Origin: Desulfamplus sp964425195
GTDB taxonomy: Bacteria; Desulfobacterota; Desulfobacteria; Desulfobacterales; Desulfobacteraceae
Assembly: GCA_964425195.1 (NCBI GenBank)
Contig: CAYRLG010000023.1
Location: 1-64,000 of the forward strand
Reading direction: 5' to 3'
DNA: 64,000 bases
Both the position numbers and the translations under genes were made by a program. The notes beneath the pieces were generated by a model that worked only from the letters and a program-made list of their open reading frames with translations, was not told where the DNA came from and did not search any database. Shown here one piece after another: positions 35,903-44,871 of this stretch (the stretch's first letter is position 1; each line of letters opens with the position of its first letter).

Positions 35903-37060
35903 TTTTTTCTTTGCTCTATCTATAAATGGCTTTTCAATAAATATGTATGAAACTGTTGAAACTATAAATGTAATGGTTAAATAAACTCCAAAAGCAGATA
36001 TAAAGTCATCTGATGGAGCAAATATAAGTGTCAATATAGGATAGTGGATAATATACATGCTATAGCTTATTGTTGCTATATATTGTACTGCTAAATATAA
36101 GAGTTTAGGCATAGAGATATTACGATAATGGAACACAATATATGCTAAAATAAGCTGAGAAACATATTTCATGTTTGTAATTATAATAAATTGAATATAG
36201 CTCTCTTCTCTTGAGAGCAATCTTTGAATACCCACTCCATATTTACCATCAATTGTAAAATAGAAACTATAAGTATAAACGGATATTATAAATAATCCCA
36301 CCCACATAAGTGCAATATATCTGCTTGAGAGTCTCCACTCAGTTTGTCTATATCTCCAGATTATAATACCAAATCCAAAACTATAGAGTTCTACATATAC
36401 TTGCTCATTACTCAAACGCCAAAGCTCTTCAATGGAAATATTTTGTGCAAAATAGCTCAATGCAATCCAATTTCTTGAGACAATAGAGAGAACCAAGATT
36501 AACCCAAAGGTTATTAACATTATTTTTTTTGATTTACCCAACATTAGATAAAAAATAGCAGGGGCAAGAATATACCACTGAAACTCAACAGCTAATGTCC
36601 AAAAAACAGGATTAATAGAGCGGCAATATTGAGAAAAGATATTATGAATATTAAAAAGATGAACTATAAAGTCTTTTATAGCATTAGATATATTAACCTC
36701 TTTTGCTATACACGATTGCAGTAGCAAAAGAGTAAATAACCAAAATATATAAGCAGGATAGATACGGCAGGCTCTTAAGTAATAGAATTTTTTCAGACTT
36801 TGAATATATGTATTATTTTGTGGTATTGCACTTAAAGAGGTCATAGAGCCAGCAAGCAAATAACCACTTATTATAAAGAAGATCGGAACTCCGTAGTTTA
36901 TAGGAATAACAAGACACGGTTTAATCCAGCCATAAATTGTTGTTGGTATATCCATATAGAGCCCTATATGTCCTATAACAACAGCAAGAACAGCTACTGC
37001 ACGGTATAAATCAAAAGCAGGATTTCTCTGTTTTAGAAATGACAAGTTTAACAAACTCAC
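35864..37060 (-). CDS. Acyltransferase 3 family membrane protein
   Basis: 398 residues with about ten hydrophobic helices. The N-terminal FDLYRAVAVLAVVIGHIGLY carries the catalytic-type Arg and His of acyltransferase-3 (OafA/NodX-like) proteins, which O-acylate cell-surface sugars. GTG at 37060 is the start of the frame; its ribosome binding site is weak, and in-frame TTG codons follow closely. It overlaps the glycosyltransferase gene tail to tail, suggesting related surface-glycan functions. Confidence 0.9.
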   Translation of the reverse strand: MSLLNLSFLKQRNPAFDLYRAVAVLAVVIGHIGLYMDIPTTIYGWIKPCLVIPINYGVPIFFIISGYLLAGSMTSLSAIPQNNTYIQSLKKFYYLRACRIYPAYIFWLFTLLLLQSCIAKEVNISNAIKDFIVHLFNIHNIFSQYCRSINPVFWTLAVEFQWYILAPAIFYLMLGKSKKIMLITFGLILVLSIVSRNWIALSYFAQNISIEELWRLSNEQVYVELYSFGFGIIIWRYRQTEWRLSSRYIALMWVGLFIISVYTYSFYFTIDGKYGVGIQRLLSREESYIQFIIITNMKYVSQLILAYIVFHYRNISMPKLLYLAVQYIATISYSMYIIHYPILTLIFAPSDDFISAFGVYLTITFIVSTVSYIFIEKPFIDRAKKKSFIVVKREQAAF

Positions 37061-37108
37061 TTATAGACTTAACATGACCGCTTAAAGTTTAAGCTACAAC
37101 AGTTTAAA

Positions 37109-37975
37109 TCAATCTGTTGTAATATTAAAGAATGTCTTAATTTGCTCCTGTTTAAGACGAAGCTGATCAAGAATAAGTTTAAGAGCAATTTCGTTGATCC
37201 CTGCTTTACGAGTAGAGTCTTTTACAGCAACTGACATGGGATTTCCGCTATGACCAATATTTGCCTTATGGCATAAATAGTTGGCAATATTAATTATTAA
37301 AGCATACTCTTTGTATGCAGATGGACATGCAGATGGATTATGGTGATACCTGCTTGGGTATAGTATATGATCTGGGAATTGCCACCTTTTCATCAAAAGA
37401 CCTGATAAAATTGCATGGTCAAGATCAAATACTGTTCTCTCCACCCTAAACAGTGGCAACTGCTGCTCCATTGCAAGAGCTCTTACCTGACGATAATCAT
37501 CTTTAAAATAGACCGAAAGAATTACCTTTCCCATATCGTGCAAAAGCCCCGGAATAAAGATTTTACCCGCAATTTCAGGATGAATCCTTGCGGCTATCTC
37601 CTTTGCAGCAGTAGCACAACCAATAGAGTGAATCCAAAGAGCTTTCATATCAAGACTCAAACCAGACTCTTTATCAGTAAGAGAAGAGAGTACGCTCATA
37701 CCAAGAGCAATGCCAATAATCTCATCAAACCCTATTACAGCAATAGCTCTCCTTACGCTGTCAACTTTAGTTCTTTGACCATAATAGATAGAGTTGGCAA
37801 GTTTTAACAACTTGTTCGTCATCCCCTGATCATAGCCTATAATCTCTGCAAGTTGATCAGTTGTCGTAGTCTCATCTGATGCAACATCTAAAATTTTATT
37901 GACCACAACCGGAAGACTTGGAAGCTCTGTATCGTTTCGCTGAATCAGGTGTATTATTCTTTGCTGAAGTTCCAG
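37109..37975 (-). CDS. HDOD-domain signalling protein with no standard start codon
   Basis: HDOD domain, a degenerate HD fold used in signal transduction with c-di-GMP or two-component partners. Residues from about LPSLPVVVNKILDVASD onward match the complete domain, with HSIGCATAAKEIA and LLHDMGKVIL inside. The first ATG/GTG (GTG at 37906) would cut into the domain. The frame extends 23 codons further to a CTG at 37975, preceded by AAGG about 9-12 bases upstream and by an in-frame stop two codons before it. I chose the CTG because the upstream residues (RIIHLIQRNDTELPSLP) fit the family. Confidence 0.8.
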   Translation of the reverse strand: MELQQRIIHLIQRNDTELPSLPVVVNKILDVASDETTTTDQLAEIIGYDQGMTNKLLKLANSIYYGQRTKVDSVRRAIAVIGFDEIIGIALGMSVLSSLTDKESGLSLDMKALWIHSIGCATAAKEIAARIHPEIAGKIFIPGLLHDMGKVILSVYFKDDYRQVRALAMEQQLPLFRVERTVFDLDHAILSGLLMKRWQFPDHILYPSRYHHNPSACPSAYKEYALIINIANYLCHKANIGHSGNPMSVAVKDSTRKAGINEIALKLILDQLRLKQEQIKTFFNITTD

Positions 37976-38003
37976 TGTATTTTACCTTATATTAAAATAT
38001 TAA

Positions 38004-38531
38004 CTATTTTGAGAAGCCATTCCAGAAAACTTTTTCTAACTCAAGAGACTCTTTTGCATGAGCTATCTTGCTTTCATCAGGGTAACCAATAGAAACCATA
38101 GATTCAACTTTAAAATCATCAGGAATAGCAAGTATATCTTTGATATACTCCTCTGCTGATATACTGCTATTATGCTCTCTTTTACGAATCTGTATCCAAC
38201 AACTTCCAAGACCAAGTGCTTGTGATGCAAGCTGAATAAATATAGTTGCAATTGATGTATCTTCAACCCAGACATCAGTAGCGTTCTTGTCAGCACAAAC
38301 TACTACTCCAAGCGGAGCTCCTTTTAAAAAAGTTGAACCGTGAGGCTTGGCTTTAGATAATCTTTCAAGAAGCTCAGGGTTATCAACAATAACAAAACGC
38401 CATGGGTTAAATCCTCTTGAAGATGGCGATCTTAAGGCAGCCTCAATAATTCTGTCAACCTTTTCCTTTTCAATTGGCTTAGATTTAAATTTTCTGATGC
38501 TTCTTCTATTTTCAATTAACGAAAAAAACAT
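38004..38531 (-). CDS. Nitroreductase-family flavoprotein
   Basis: 175 residues. FMN-binding NAD(P)H-dependent family: RRSIRKFKSKPIEKEKV at the start, PSSRGFNPWRFVIVDN and ASQALGLGSCWIQIR are its signatures. Short two-layer type, likely a homodimer. The ORF lies 28 bases before the HDOD gene on the same strand. Physiological substrate unknown. Confidence 0.92.
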   Translation of the reverse strand: MFFSLIENRRSIRKFKSKPIEKEKVDRIIEAALRSPSSRGFNPWRFVIVDNPELLERLSKAKPHGSTFLKGAPLGVVVCADKNATDVWVEDTSIATIFIQLASQALGLGSCWIQIRKREHNSSISAEEYIKDILAIPDDFKVESMVSIGYPDESKIAHAKESLELEKVFWNGFSK

Positions 38532-38652
38532 AAAAAACTCTCCTATTTATCAACATTAGCATCTTATAGATTTAAGATATTTTTAAGATTCCCCCTCCCC
38601 TCTCGAAACTCTGTTAGGGTCTGTTTTAAAGTTTTAAATATGATATACAACT

Positions 38653-38682
38653 GTATAGAGACGCACGTCTGCACGTCTCTAC
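38653..38682. repeat. TAGAGACG-family palindrome, copy C
   Basis: Arms TAGAGACG (38656-38663) and CGTCTCTA (38674-38681) with a loop that contains a further CACGTCTG-type element. It lies in the 223-base gap between the nitroreductase and persulfide reductase genes. Otherwise the gap shows nothing recognisable. Confidence 0.75.
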
Positions 38683-38754
38683 TTATTCGTTAATTCATGG
38701 GATAAAAATAATCTAAAGACCGCTTAAAGTATAGTTGTGAAATCTATATATACA

Positions 38755-40506
38755 CTAAACTAAAGGGGGGTGAATAGCAAGTATCATTCCATACCCACCC
38801 TGAACATTCTTAGTGTTTGTCACTCCTTTACCATTAAGAAATGCTTGAGTTTCATAGGAACGTGGACCTGTACCACATATAAGATATAACGGAGAATCTG
38901 CCGCCATTTCTCCAATAATCTGTTGCTCAATTTCATTAAAACGTTCACGAATTTCATCTTGGGGTATATTTATCCACTGCTTAGGATATTTTTCAACAAA
39001 AGGAGCTGCTTGAGCAGAACTTCTGACATCTAACACTTTTATATCCCCTTTTCTCAAAAGCTCAAGAAACTCAAAAGTATCAATAGATTTAAGATCCCCG
39101 TTTAGTGTGTTATCTAAGGCATTACCGGCATTATTGACAATATCCATAGCAGATGCATAAGGCGGAGAGTAACTAACTTCAAGATTACATATTTGGCTTA
39201 CATCAACGCCAAATTGAAGTAGAGGTGCAACTGCATCAACTCTTGCTTTTACAGCATCTCCTTGAGGGCCTGCTGCCTCTACACCTAATATGGTTCTTGT
39301 TTTCCTGTCTGCAATTAGCTTCATAAACATAAAGTCGGCAGATGGAAAAAAATGTGCCCTATCTGATTGGGCTACAACTGAATATACAGGTTCAAAACCA
39401 GCGACTTTAGCTTGATTAACAGTCAATCCAGCTTTTGCAACACCTAAGTCAAAAACTTTAATGCAAAAAGAGCCAACACTTCCGGTAAACTGCTCATTAC
39501 CTCCATTTATGTTAGTAGCAATGATACGCCCCTGACGGTTTGCAAGAGAGCCTAAAGGCATAACACAATCCATACCACTTACAAGATTAGTAAACTCTGC
39601 ACAATCTCCCCCAGCATAAATATTGGGGTCTGTTGTCTGCATACATTTATTTACAAGTATCCCTCTATTCCTTCCAATTGCAAGACCTGCAACTGCTGCA
39701 AGCTCTGAATTTGGACGAACGCCAGCAGCAAGAATAACCATATCGCAAGGTAATGTCTCTGCAGGAGATTCCCCAAATTGGTCAACTATTTCAACAGATT
39801 TGGCACCAGTTTCTGAATCACCATTTATTCTGATAACCTTTTGAGATAAAAGCAGCTTTACTCCGTGCTCTTCAAGTTTTTTCTCCACAACTCTTGCCAT
39901 ATCTTTTCCAAGAGCTTGTGGCAAAACCTGATCTGCCATCTCGACAATTGTAGTCTCAACGCCCCAAAGATCGGTCAAAGCCTCTGCCATCTCAATTCCA
40001 ATAGCCCCTGCACCAATCACAACTGCATTTTCAACCTCACCGTTTGATATCGCTCTTTTGATTGCACTTGCATGGTGAAGGTTTGAGACTACATGAACGT
40101 TTGGAAGATCAGAGCCGGGAAATGGAGGACGCATTGGAGTGGCACCAGTTGCAATAACCAACTTGTCATAATTAAGCTCACCATCTCTACCCTCATCTAA
40201 ATAACGAACAACAACCTTTTTCTCTGCTCGCTTGATCTCAAGAGCTTCCACTCGGGTTAGAACATTAAACCCTTTCACGTTTTTAAAAAATGATACATCT
40301 CGTTTTGCATGGGCGATAGTTGAATAAAGCCCCTCTAACTCCTGAACATCTCCACCCACATAATATGGAATTCCACATCCGCCATAGGATATCAGAGAAT
40401 CTCTGTCAATTACTGTAATATCTATATCAGGATTAATACGCCTTAAACGACACGCCACTTTTGGACCAAGTGCTACAGCCCCTATAATCAATACTTTTTC
40501 TCTCAT
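38755..40506 (-). CDS. CoA-disulfide/persulfide reductase-like flavoprotein with C-terminal rhodanese domain
   Basis: 583 residues. The FAD/NAD(P)H-dependent disulfide reductase part (about 1-450) has the single redox Cys44 in SYGGCGIPYYVGGD and a second dinucleotide motif VIGAGAIGIEMAEAL. Residues about 475-583 form a rhodanese domain with catalytic Cys544 (YLICGTGPRS). This architecture is that of Npsr-type NADH-dependent persulfide reductases and CoADR-RHD proteins, which reduce CoA persulfide or polysulfide. It follows a DsrE-like gene by 20 bases, pointing to sulfur handling. A G6 run lies at the 3' end. Confidence 0.92.
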   Translation of the reverse strand: MREKVLIIGAVALGPKVACRLRRINPDIDITVIDRDSLISYGGCGIPYYVGGDVQELEGLYSTIAHAKRDVSFFKNVKGFNVLTRVEALEIKRAEKKVVVRYLDEGRDGELNYDKLVIATGATPMRPPFPGSDLPNVHVVSNLHHASAIKRAISNGEVENAVVIGAGAIGIEMAEALTDLWGVETTIVEMADQVLPQALGKDMARVVEKKLEEHGVKLLLSQKVIRINGDSETGAKSVEIVDQFGESPAETLPCDMVILAAGVRPNSELAAVAGLAIGRNRGILVNKCMQTTDPNIYAGGDCAEFTNLVSGMDCVMPLGSLANRQGRIIATNINGGNEQFTGSVGSFCIKVFDLGVAKAGLTVNQAKVAGFEPVYSVVAQSDRAHFFPSADFMFMKLIADRKTRTILGVEAAGPQGDAVKARVDAVAPLLQFGVDVSQICNLEVSYSPPYASAMDIVNNAGNALDNTLNGDLKSIDTFEFLELLRKGDIKVLDVRSSAQAAPFVEKYPKQWINIPQDEIRERFNEIEQQIIGEMAADSPLYLICGTGPRSYETQAFLNGKGVTNTKNVQGGYGMILAIHPPLV

Positions 40507-40526
40507 CTCTCCCTCTTCTTACACTT

Positions 40527-40901
40527 TTAAAGGCTTATTACTGTTGATTTGCAAGATAGTTCAATCAATTCTGTAGCAGCAGCAAGCCTGAACCCTTCAG
40601 CAAGCTCCTCCTCTTTTATAAATCTTGCCTTTGCACATGGTGTACAAACAAGAATGGGTACTTCATGGGCTTGAAGATGGGCAAGCAGATCATCGGCAAC
40701 GTCTCCAGTTGCAGCTTTAATGTTTTCCATAGCACCTTGTCGAGCAAGATATACAGCCTCATCAAGAAGAAATATGGTCACATTTTTACCAAGTTTCTGA
40801 GCAACAGTTGCCAAATGAAACGCTCTTGTACTTCTGTTTGTATTATCTGTGCCGCATGAGAGAGCTATTAAAACATTCTCTGTAATAGAACCATTCGCCA
40901 T
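40527..40901 (-). CDS. DsrE-like small sulfurtransferase family protein
   Basis: About 124 residues from the ATG at 40901, which has AAAGGAGA upstream; the longer frame to 40964 is rejected. The DsrE/DsrF fold is indicated by NVLIALSCGTDN, RAFHLATVAQKLGKNVTIFLLDEAV and the C-terminal cysteine-containing segment VPILVCTPCAKAR. One or both of those cysteines could carry persulfide sulfur. First gene of a two-gene unit with the persulfide reductase. Confidence 0.88.
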   Translation of the reverse strand: MANGSITENVLIALSCGTDNTNRSTRAFHLATVAQKLGKNVTIFLLDEAVYLARQGAMENIKAATGDVADDLLAHLQAHEVPILVCTPCAKARFIKEEELAEGFRLAAATELIELSCKSTVISL

Positions 40902-41156
40902 TTTGTTGTCTCCTTTTATTAAATATTTTTTTATTTGTACAAATAGCGATTTCGCTATATTCACCTAATTGAAATTATCCAAAGACACTAAGAGCATAAC
41001 TTTTAAGGTGTTTTAATCAGTTTGAATACCATATATGAGTTAAAACTCACAACATAAAAATTATTGCTAAAATATAACAGATTCTGTAAAAAACAGGGCA
41101 TTTTTTGTTAATAACAAATACAACAAAGCTATATTTAACTTAAAAGGAAAGATATT

Positions 41157-42104
41157 TTGAGAACTCTTAAATCTGACTTTATCCTGCTTTTTGTTGCAAC
41201 TATCTGGGGACTTGCTTTTGTTGCCCAAAGAATGGGAATGGATCATGTAGGACCATATACATTTAACGGAATACGATTTGCTCTTGGTGCTCTATCATTA
41301 ATACCTCTTATGGTTATTTTTAAAACCAAAAGAGAAAAAAAAGAGAATTTAAATACAAACAAGTTAGAAAACAACAGCCTTACCAATCTCAGTTCAAGTT
41401 TAATAGGAGGAGCATTTGCAGGAGTTGCTCTGTTTGCAGGTGCGTCATTTCAGCAGGTAGGACTTGTATACACAACTGCTGGTAAAGCTGGATTTATAAC
41501 TGGTCTTTATGTGGTAATTGTCCCACTTATGGGACTTCTATGGAGAGAGAAGACAAGTACTGGAACGTGGATTGGTGCTGTTTTGGCAACTATTGGTCTC
41601 TATCTTTTGTGTGTAACTGAAGCGATGACCATCAGCTACGGTGATCTTCTTGAGCTTGCAGGTGCATTCTGTTTTGCTATACATGTCCATCTTGTTGGCA
41701 AACTTGGCTCTCGTATGGATACTTTGCAACTCTCCTTTATTCAATCAATGTTCTGTTCTATCTTGAGTCTTATTTTTGCACTTTCACTTGAGACAATAGA
41801 GTTTGAAGGGATAAAAATGGCTATTTTCCCCATTTTGTACGGTGGTATCTTTTCTGTTGGGATTGCTTACTCACTTCAAATTTATGCTCAAAAAAGTAGC
41901 CACCCTGCCCATGCCTCCATTTTGTTAAGTCTTGAATCAGTTATGGCTGCAATTGGCGGATGGCTAATATTAAATGAGATATTGTCCGGACGTGCACTTG
42001 CAGGTTGTGTGATTATGATGGCTGGAATGCTTACCTCTCAGCTCTACCCTTATATATCTCCAATGTTCTCAAACAGTGAAGCTATATCAGACAATATCTC
42101 TTAA
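41157..42104 (+). CDS. EamA/DMT-family permease
   Basis: 315 residues, ten predicted helices in two EamA repeats. The N-terminal WGLAFVAQRMGMDHVGPYTFNGIRF and the glycine-rich helices GGAFAGVALFAGASFQQVGL fit the RhaT/EamA drug-metabolite transporter superfamily. The start is TTG (41157), preceded by AAAGGAAAG. Substrate unknown. A 192-base stretch upstream (40965-41156) shows no gene and no clear promoter. Confidence 0.92.
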   Translation: MRTLKSDFILLFVATIWGLAFVAQRMGMDHVGPYTFNGIRFALGALSLIPLMVIFKTKREKKENLNTNKLENNSLTNLSSSLIGGAFAGVALFAGASFQQVGLVYTTAGKAGFITGLYVVIVPLMGLLWREKTSTGTWIGAVLATIGLYLLCVTEAMTISYGDLLELAGAFCFAIHVHLVGKLGSRMDTLQLSFIQSMFCSILSLIFALSLETIEFEGIKMAIFPILYGGIFSVGIAYSLQIYAQKSSHPAHASILLSLESVMAAIGGWLILNEILSGRALAGCVIMMAGMLTSQLYPYISPMFSNSEAISDNIS

Positions 42105-42115
42105 AACGTCCCTCT

Positions 42116-42580
42116 TCATCGAATAGATTTAAGTGCACTCTCAAGATTCTCTGTAATTCTTTGAGATAGCTCTATAGCCTGTCTCAAAAATTTAGCTGCC
42201 TCTAAAAGGTTATTCTCATTTGAATTATCTGATTCAGCTTTTTTTGCCCACGATATATAACTCTCTTTATGGCTGTTGTTATGGTCAATCCAATTTTTCA
42301 GCAAAAGGGAAAATTTCTGTTCAAGAGATATCTCTCCAATAGAGGAGTGAGTATTGGAACTCTTCTCCTCTTCATGGCTATGATGGTGGTTATGATTGTG
42401 ATCTTTATGGTGATGGTGGTGGTGAACATCATGGTGGTGATGTGAGTGATCGTGTGATTTTTTATCATCATGATAATGGCTATGAGAGTGCTCATAGGAT
42501 TTTTCATTAGCATGATGGTGACAGTTCTGATCTTTGTGGCTATGGTGGTACTCATGACTATGATCTTTATGATGTGACAT
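42116..42580 (-). CDS. Histidine-rich, probably metal-binding protein
   Basis: 154 residues. The first 77 residues contain 33 histidines in HxH and HHH runs with Asp, Ser and Lys, plus one Cys. The remaining part (about 85-154) is a compact helical domain (LEQKFSLLLKNWIDHNNSH ... LRQAIELSQRITENLESAL). The His tract resembles metal stores of HypB, SlyD and ZIP/CDF transporters, but no transporter or hydrogenase gene is nearby. Zn, Ni or Co binding is likely; the function beyond that is unknown. It lies 11 bases from the DisA_N-domain gene and is probably cotranscribed with it. Confidence 0.8.
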   Translation of the reverse strand: MSHHKDHSHEYHHSHKDQNCHHHANEKSYEHSHSHYHDDKKSHDHSHHHHDVHHHHHHKDHNHNHHHSHEEEKSSNTHSSIGEISLEQKFSLLLKNWIDHNNSHKESYISWAKKAESDNSNENNLLEAAKFLRQAIELSQRITENLESALKSIR

Positions 42581-42591
42581 TTTAAGTTTCC

Positions 42592-44022
42592 TTATAATTT
42601 CAGATGTTTTTTAAGAGTTTCAGGTTGATAGAGATAACCTGGCATTAAATTCCATACACAGTGAGCATTAAGTTCAACTCCATGATAGATTATAGAGACT
42701 GGTCTATCAGAAGAGACAACTACCACAATCACATCTTCATGCTCTGCTGTAAATCTAAGAGCTGAATTGTATCTGGCACCCCTTCCTATATTTTCTGATG
42801 GAATTGACTTTCCATCCAAAAGACAACCAAACCCTATAAGCTCACAATTGTACATTATATGCAGCGCACCATCAATTTTAATTAAAGATGAGGCAAGATG
42901 AAAATAGTGCTCCTTACGAAGATCAAGTGGTGGATCAAGTATATGACCAGATAAGGCTACAGGTTTATCTTTTAAATTTAATACAAGAGTGGCTCCGTGT
43001 CGCTTATTTTGCGCAGTATGAACAAGTTGAGATACTAATAAAAATAGGTCTGTACGTATTAAGGTCTCTAAATTACAATCAAACAGAAGCTCTTCAAGTT
43101 CAACAAGCCTTGCCCGTCTGGTTGTTGAGTGAAAAGCTCCATCAAAAAAGCTGCATATCGGCTTTCCTGCAATCTCAATAAATCCGTAATCTCCATTAAA
43201 AAATGCAGAGATAGCATAATCAGGGACAGGAGAGTCTGATATCCCTATTATTGTGTTACCGTCAGAGACCAATATTCTATTAGAGTACTCCACAGTAAGC
43301 ATAAGTTTTCTTACATGCTTAATATTGCTTGTAAATGGGCGTTCAAATCTCTTTATCTTTGCAAGAAAATGGAGATGTTTTAGATATTCAGAATCCACAA
43401 AAACAAGACGTCCCCTTGGCCAATATCCCTCCTCCTTTGTTTTAGAGAGCTTTAGAATCATATCTAATATCGGTTTTACAAACATCTTTGCATCAATTCC
43501 AAGAATCTGATTTCTCACATCTACAATGTGGTCTTCAATTGCATGGATGGAGTGGTTTTGCAATACATGACCAGAACTCCAAGTTGCAATGCTATCCATT
43601 GCAAAATCTTGGGACATCAACCAACCAGCATGTTCCAACCACCGTTCAGTTGGATAGATAGAACACATATTTGGGTGATGATCTGTAAACCACATCTGAT
43701 AAAAAAATGAGTTTGAACTACCACCAAAAGATATTATCCCTGATAGTTGAAGATTACTATATGTTATAAAATGTCCATCAGGCTGACTTTTCAAAGTCTT
43801 AATGAGATCATCTCTCCATCTCTCATTATCAAAGTATATCTCTTTGAGTTTTAACTCATGCCCTTTAAGAAGTTGTTGAGGATCGTAAATATATAGCAAG
43901 TCTGACGGATAGCGTGCATATATCAAAGCCACTCTACTTTGCTGAGAAAAGTTGGATAATCCCTCTACAAGACCATTATAGATATTTTTAATAGCTAAGT
44001 TACAATACTTATCTTTAAACAT
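42592..44022 (-). CDS. Protein with DisA_N (diadenylate cyclase-like) domain
   Basis: About 476 residues from the ATG at 44022, one base after the upstream stop and with AGGAAAGAG ahead. The C-terminal third contains a DAC-like domain: DGALHIMYNCELIGFGC, then GRGARYNSALRFTAEHEDVIVVVVSSD. Compared with active diadenylate cyclases the DGA motif is kept, but the RHR motif reads RYN. The N-terminal part (about 1-300) resembles the probable sensor regions found in front of stand-alone DAC domains in Desulfobacterota. It may make or sense c-di-AMP. It lies between the aldolase and the His-rich gene in one apparent unit. Confidence 0.8.
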   Translation of the reverse strand: MFKDKYCNLAIKNIYNGLVEGLSNFSQQSRVALIYARYPSDLLYIYDPQQLLKGHELKLKEIYFDNERWRDDLIKTLKSQPDGHFITYSNLQLSGIISFGGSSNSFFYQMWFTDHHPNMCSIYPTERWLEHAGWLMSQDFAMDSIATWSSGHVLQNHSIHAIEDHIVDVRNQILGIDAKMFVKPILDMILKLSKTKEEGYWPRGRLVFVDSEYLKHLHFLAKIKRFERPFTSNIKHVRKLMLTVEYSNRILVSDGNTIIGISDSPVPDYAISAFFNGDYGFIEIAGKPICSFFDGAFHSTTRRARLVELEELLFDCNLETLIRTDLFLLVSQLVHTAQNKRHGATLVLNLKDKPVALSGHILDPPLDLRKEHYFHLASSLIKIDGALHIMYNCELIGFGCLLDGKSIPSENIGRGARYNSALRFTAEHEDVIVVVVSSDRPVSIIYHGVELNAHCVWNLMPGYLYQPETLKKHLKL

Positions 44023-44023
44023 A

Positions 44024-44746
44024 TCATCTCTTTCCTGAGCCATAGCTCTTAAACTTCTCAATCACTCTTTCCATCTCATCTTCAGGAATCATAACTGGTT
44101 TACCAATAGACTCTGTTTGGTAACAGAGTCGTGCTACAAACTCAATCTCTTCAGCAGTATTAAAGGCATTTTGAATAGTATTACCCACTGCAACTAAACC
44201 ATGATTTGCAAGCAAAATAGCATTATAACTGGATATGGTTGCAACTATGTTATCCGCAAGCTCTTGTGTGCCAAAAGTGGCATAAGGAGAAATAGGTACT
44301 TTGCTACCAGAAAATGCAACAAGATAGTGGACAGGGGGAATCTCTCTATTAAGACAGGCAAAAGTTGTAGCGTAAGGAGAGTGAGTGTGCACTATAGCAT
44401 TAACATCAGGTCTATGTCGATATAGTGCGATATGAAAGCCTGCTTCGCTGGAGGGTTTAAGAAGTTTATAGTCAGAAGCTCTATTAAAAAGTTCAGACTC
44501 TTGTAATCTACTAAAATTAGTATCAGAGGAGATATTTCCATTAATATCAAGTAAAATAATCTCTTCAACATTTAAATCTTGGTATTCAATACCGCTTGGG
44601 GTAATTGCGATAAGACCCTCATCTCTATTAAAAATACTTAAATTACCTCCAGAGCCTGTGGTAAGATTAGACTTAACCATTTTAAGGGAGTATTTTATAA
44701 TTTTTTCTCGTTCATATAAAAGTTTCATCATGGCAGATTGATACAC
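44024..44746 (-). CDS. Class II aldolase/adducin-family protein (fuculose-phosphate aldolase type)
   Basis: Zn-dependent aldolases of this family cleave L-fuculose- or ribulose-type phosphates. TTGSGGNLSIF, ITPSGIEY, the catalytic Glu in SSEAGFHIALY, the zinc histidines in VHTHSPYAT and LANHGLV are all present. There is an insert of about 20 residues near position 80 (SSDTNFSRLQESELFNRAS). GTG at 44746 begins the frame, but the ATG at 44731 is equally possible. The stop overlaps the upstream region of the DisA_N gene by a TGATATG junction. Substrate uncertain. Confidence 0.9.
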   Translation of the reverse strand: MYQSAMMKLLYEREKIIKYSLKMVKSNLTTGSGGNLSIFNRDEGLIAITPSGIEYQDLNVEEIILLDINGNISSDTNFSRLQESELFNRASDYKLLKPSSEAGFHIALYRHRPDVNAIVHTHSPYATTFACLNREIPPVHYLVAFSGSKVPISPYATFGTQELADNIVATISSYNAILLANHGLVAVGNTIQNAFNTAEEIEFVARLCYQTESIGKPVMIPEDEMERVIEKFKSYGSGKR

Positions 44747-44871
44747 TCACTTAAGCACCTTTGCAAGGTATTTTTTGGTATTGTAAATTTTTTGAAGGGC
44801 TGTTATTAAGGCAAATAGTGGAAAAATTGAGCATTATCTAATTTAGTTGAATGTCAAAGGGGAGATTTATT

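Noticed and set aside
37078..38730. Short shared string GACCGCTTAAAGT near 37078 and 38718
   Set aside because: Only 13 bases and two occurrences in AT-rich intergenic DNA, with no palindrome or consistent position; too little to call a repeat family.
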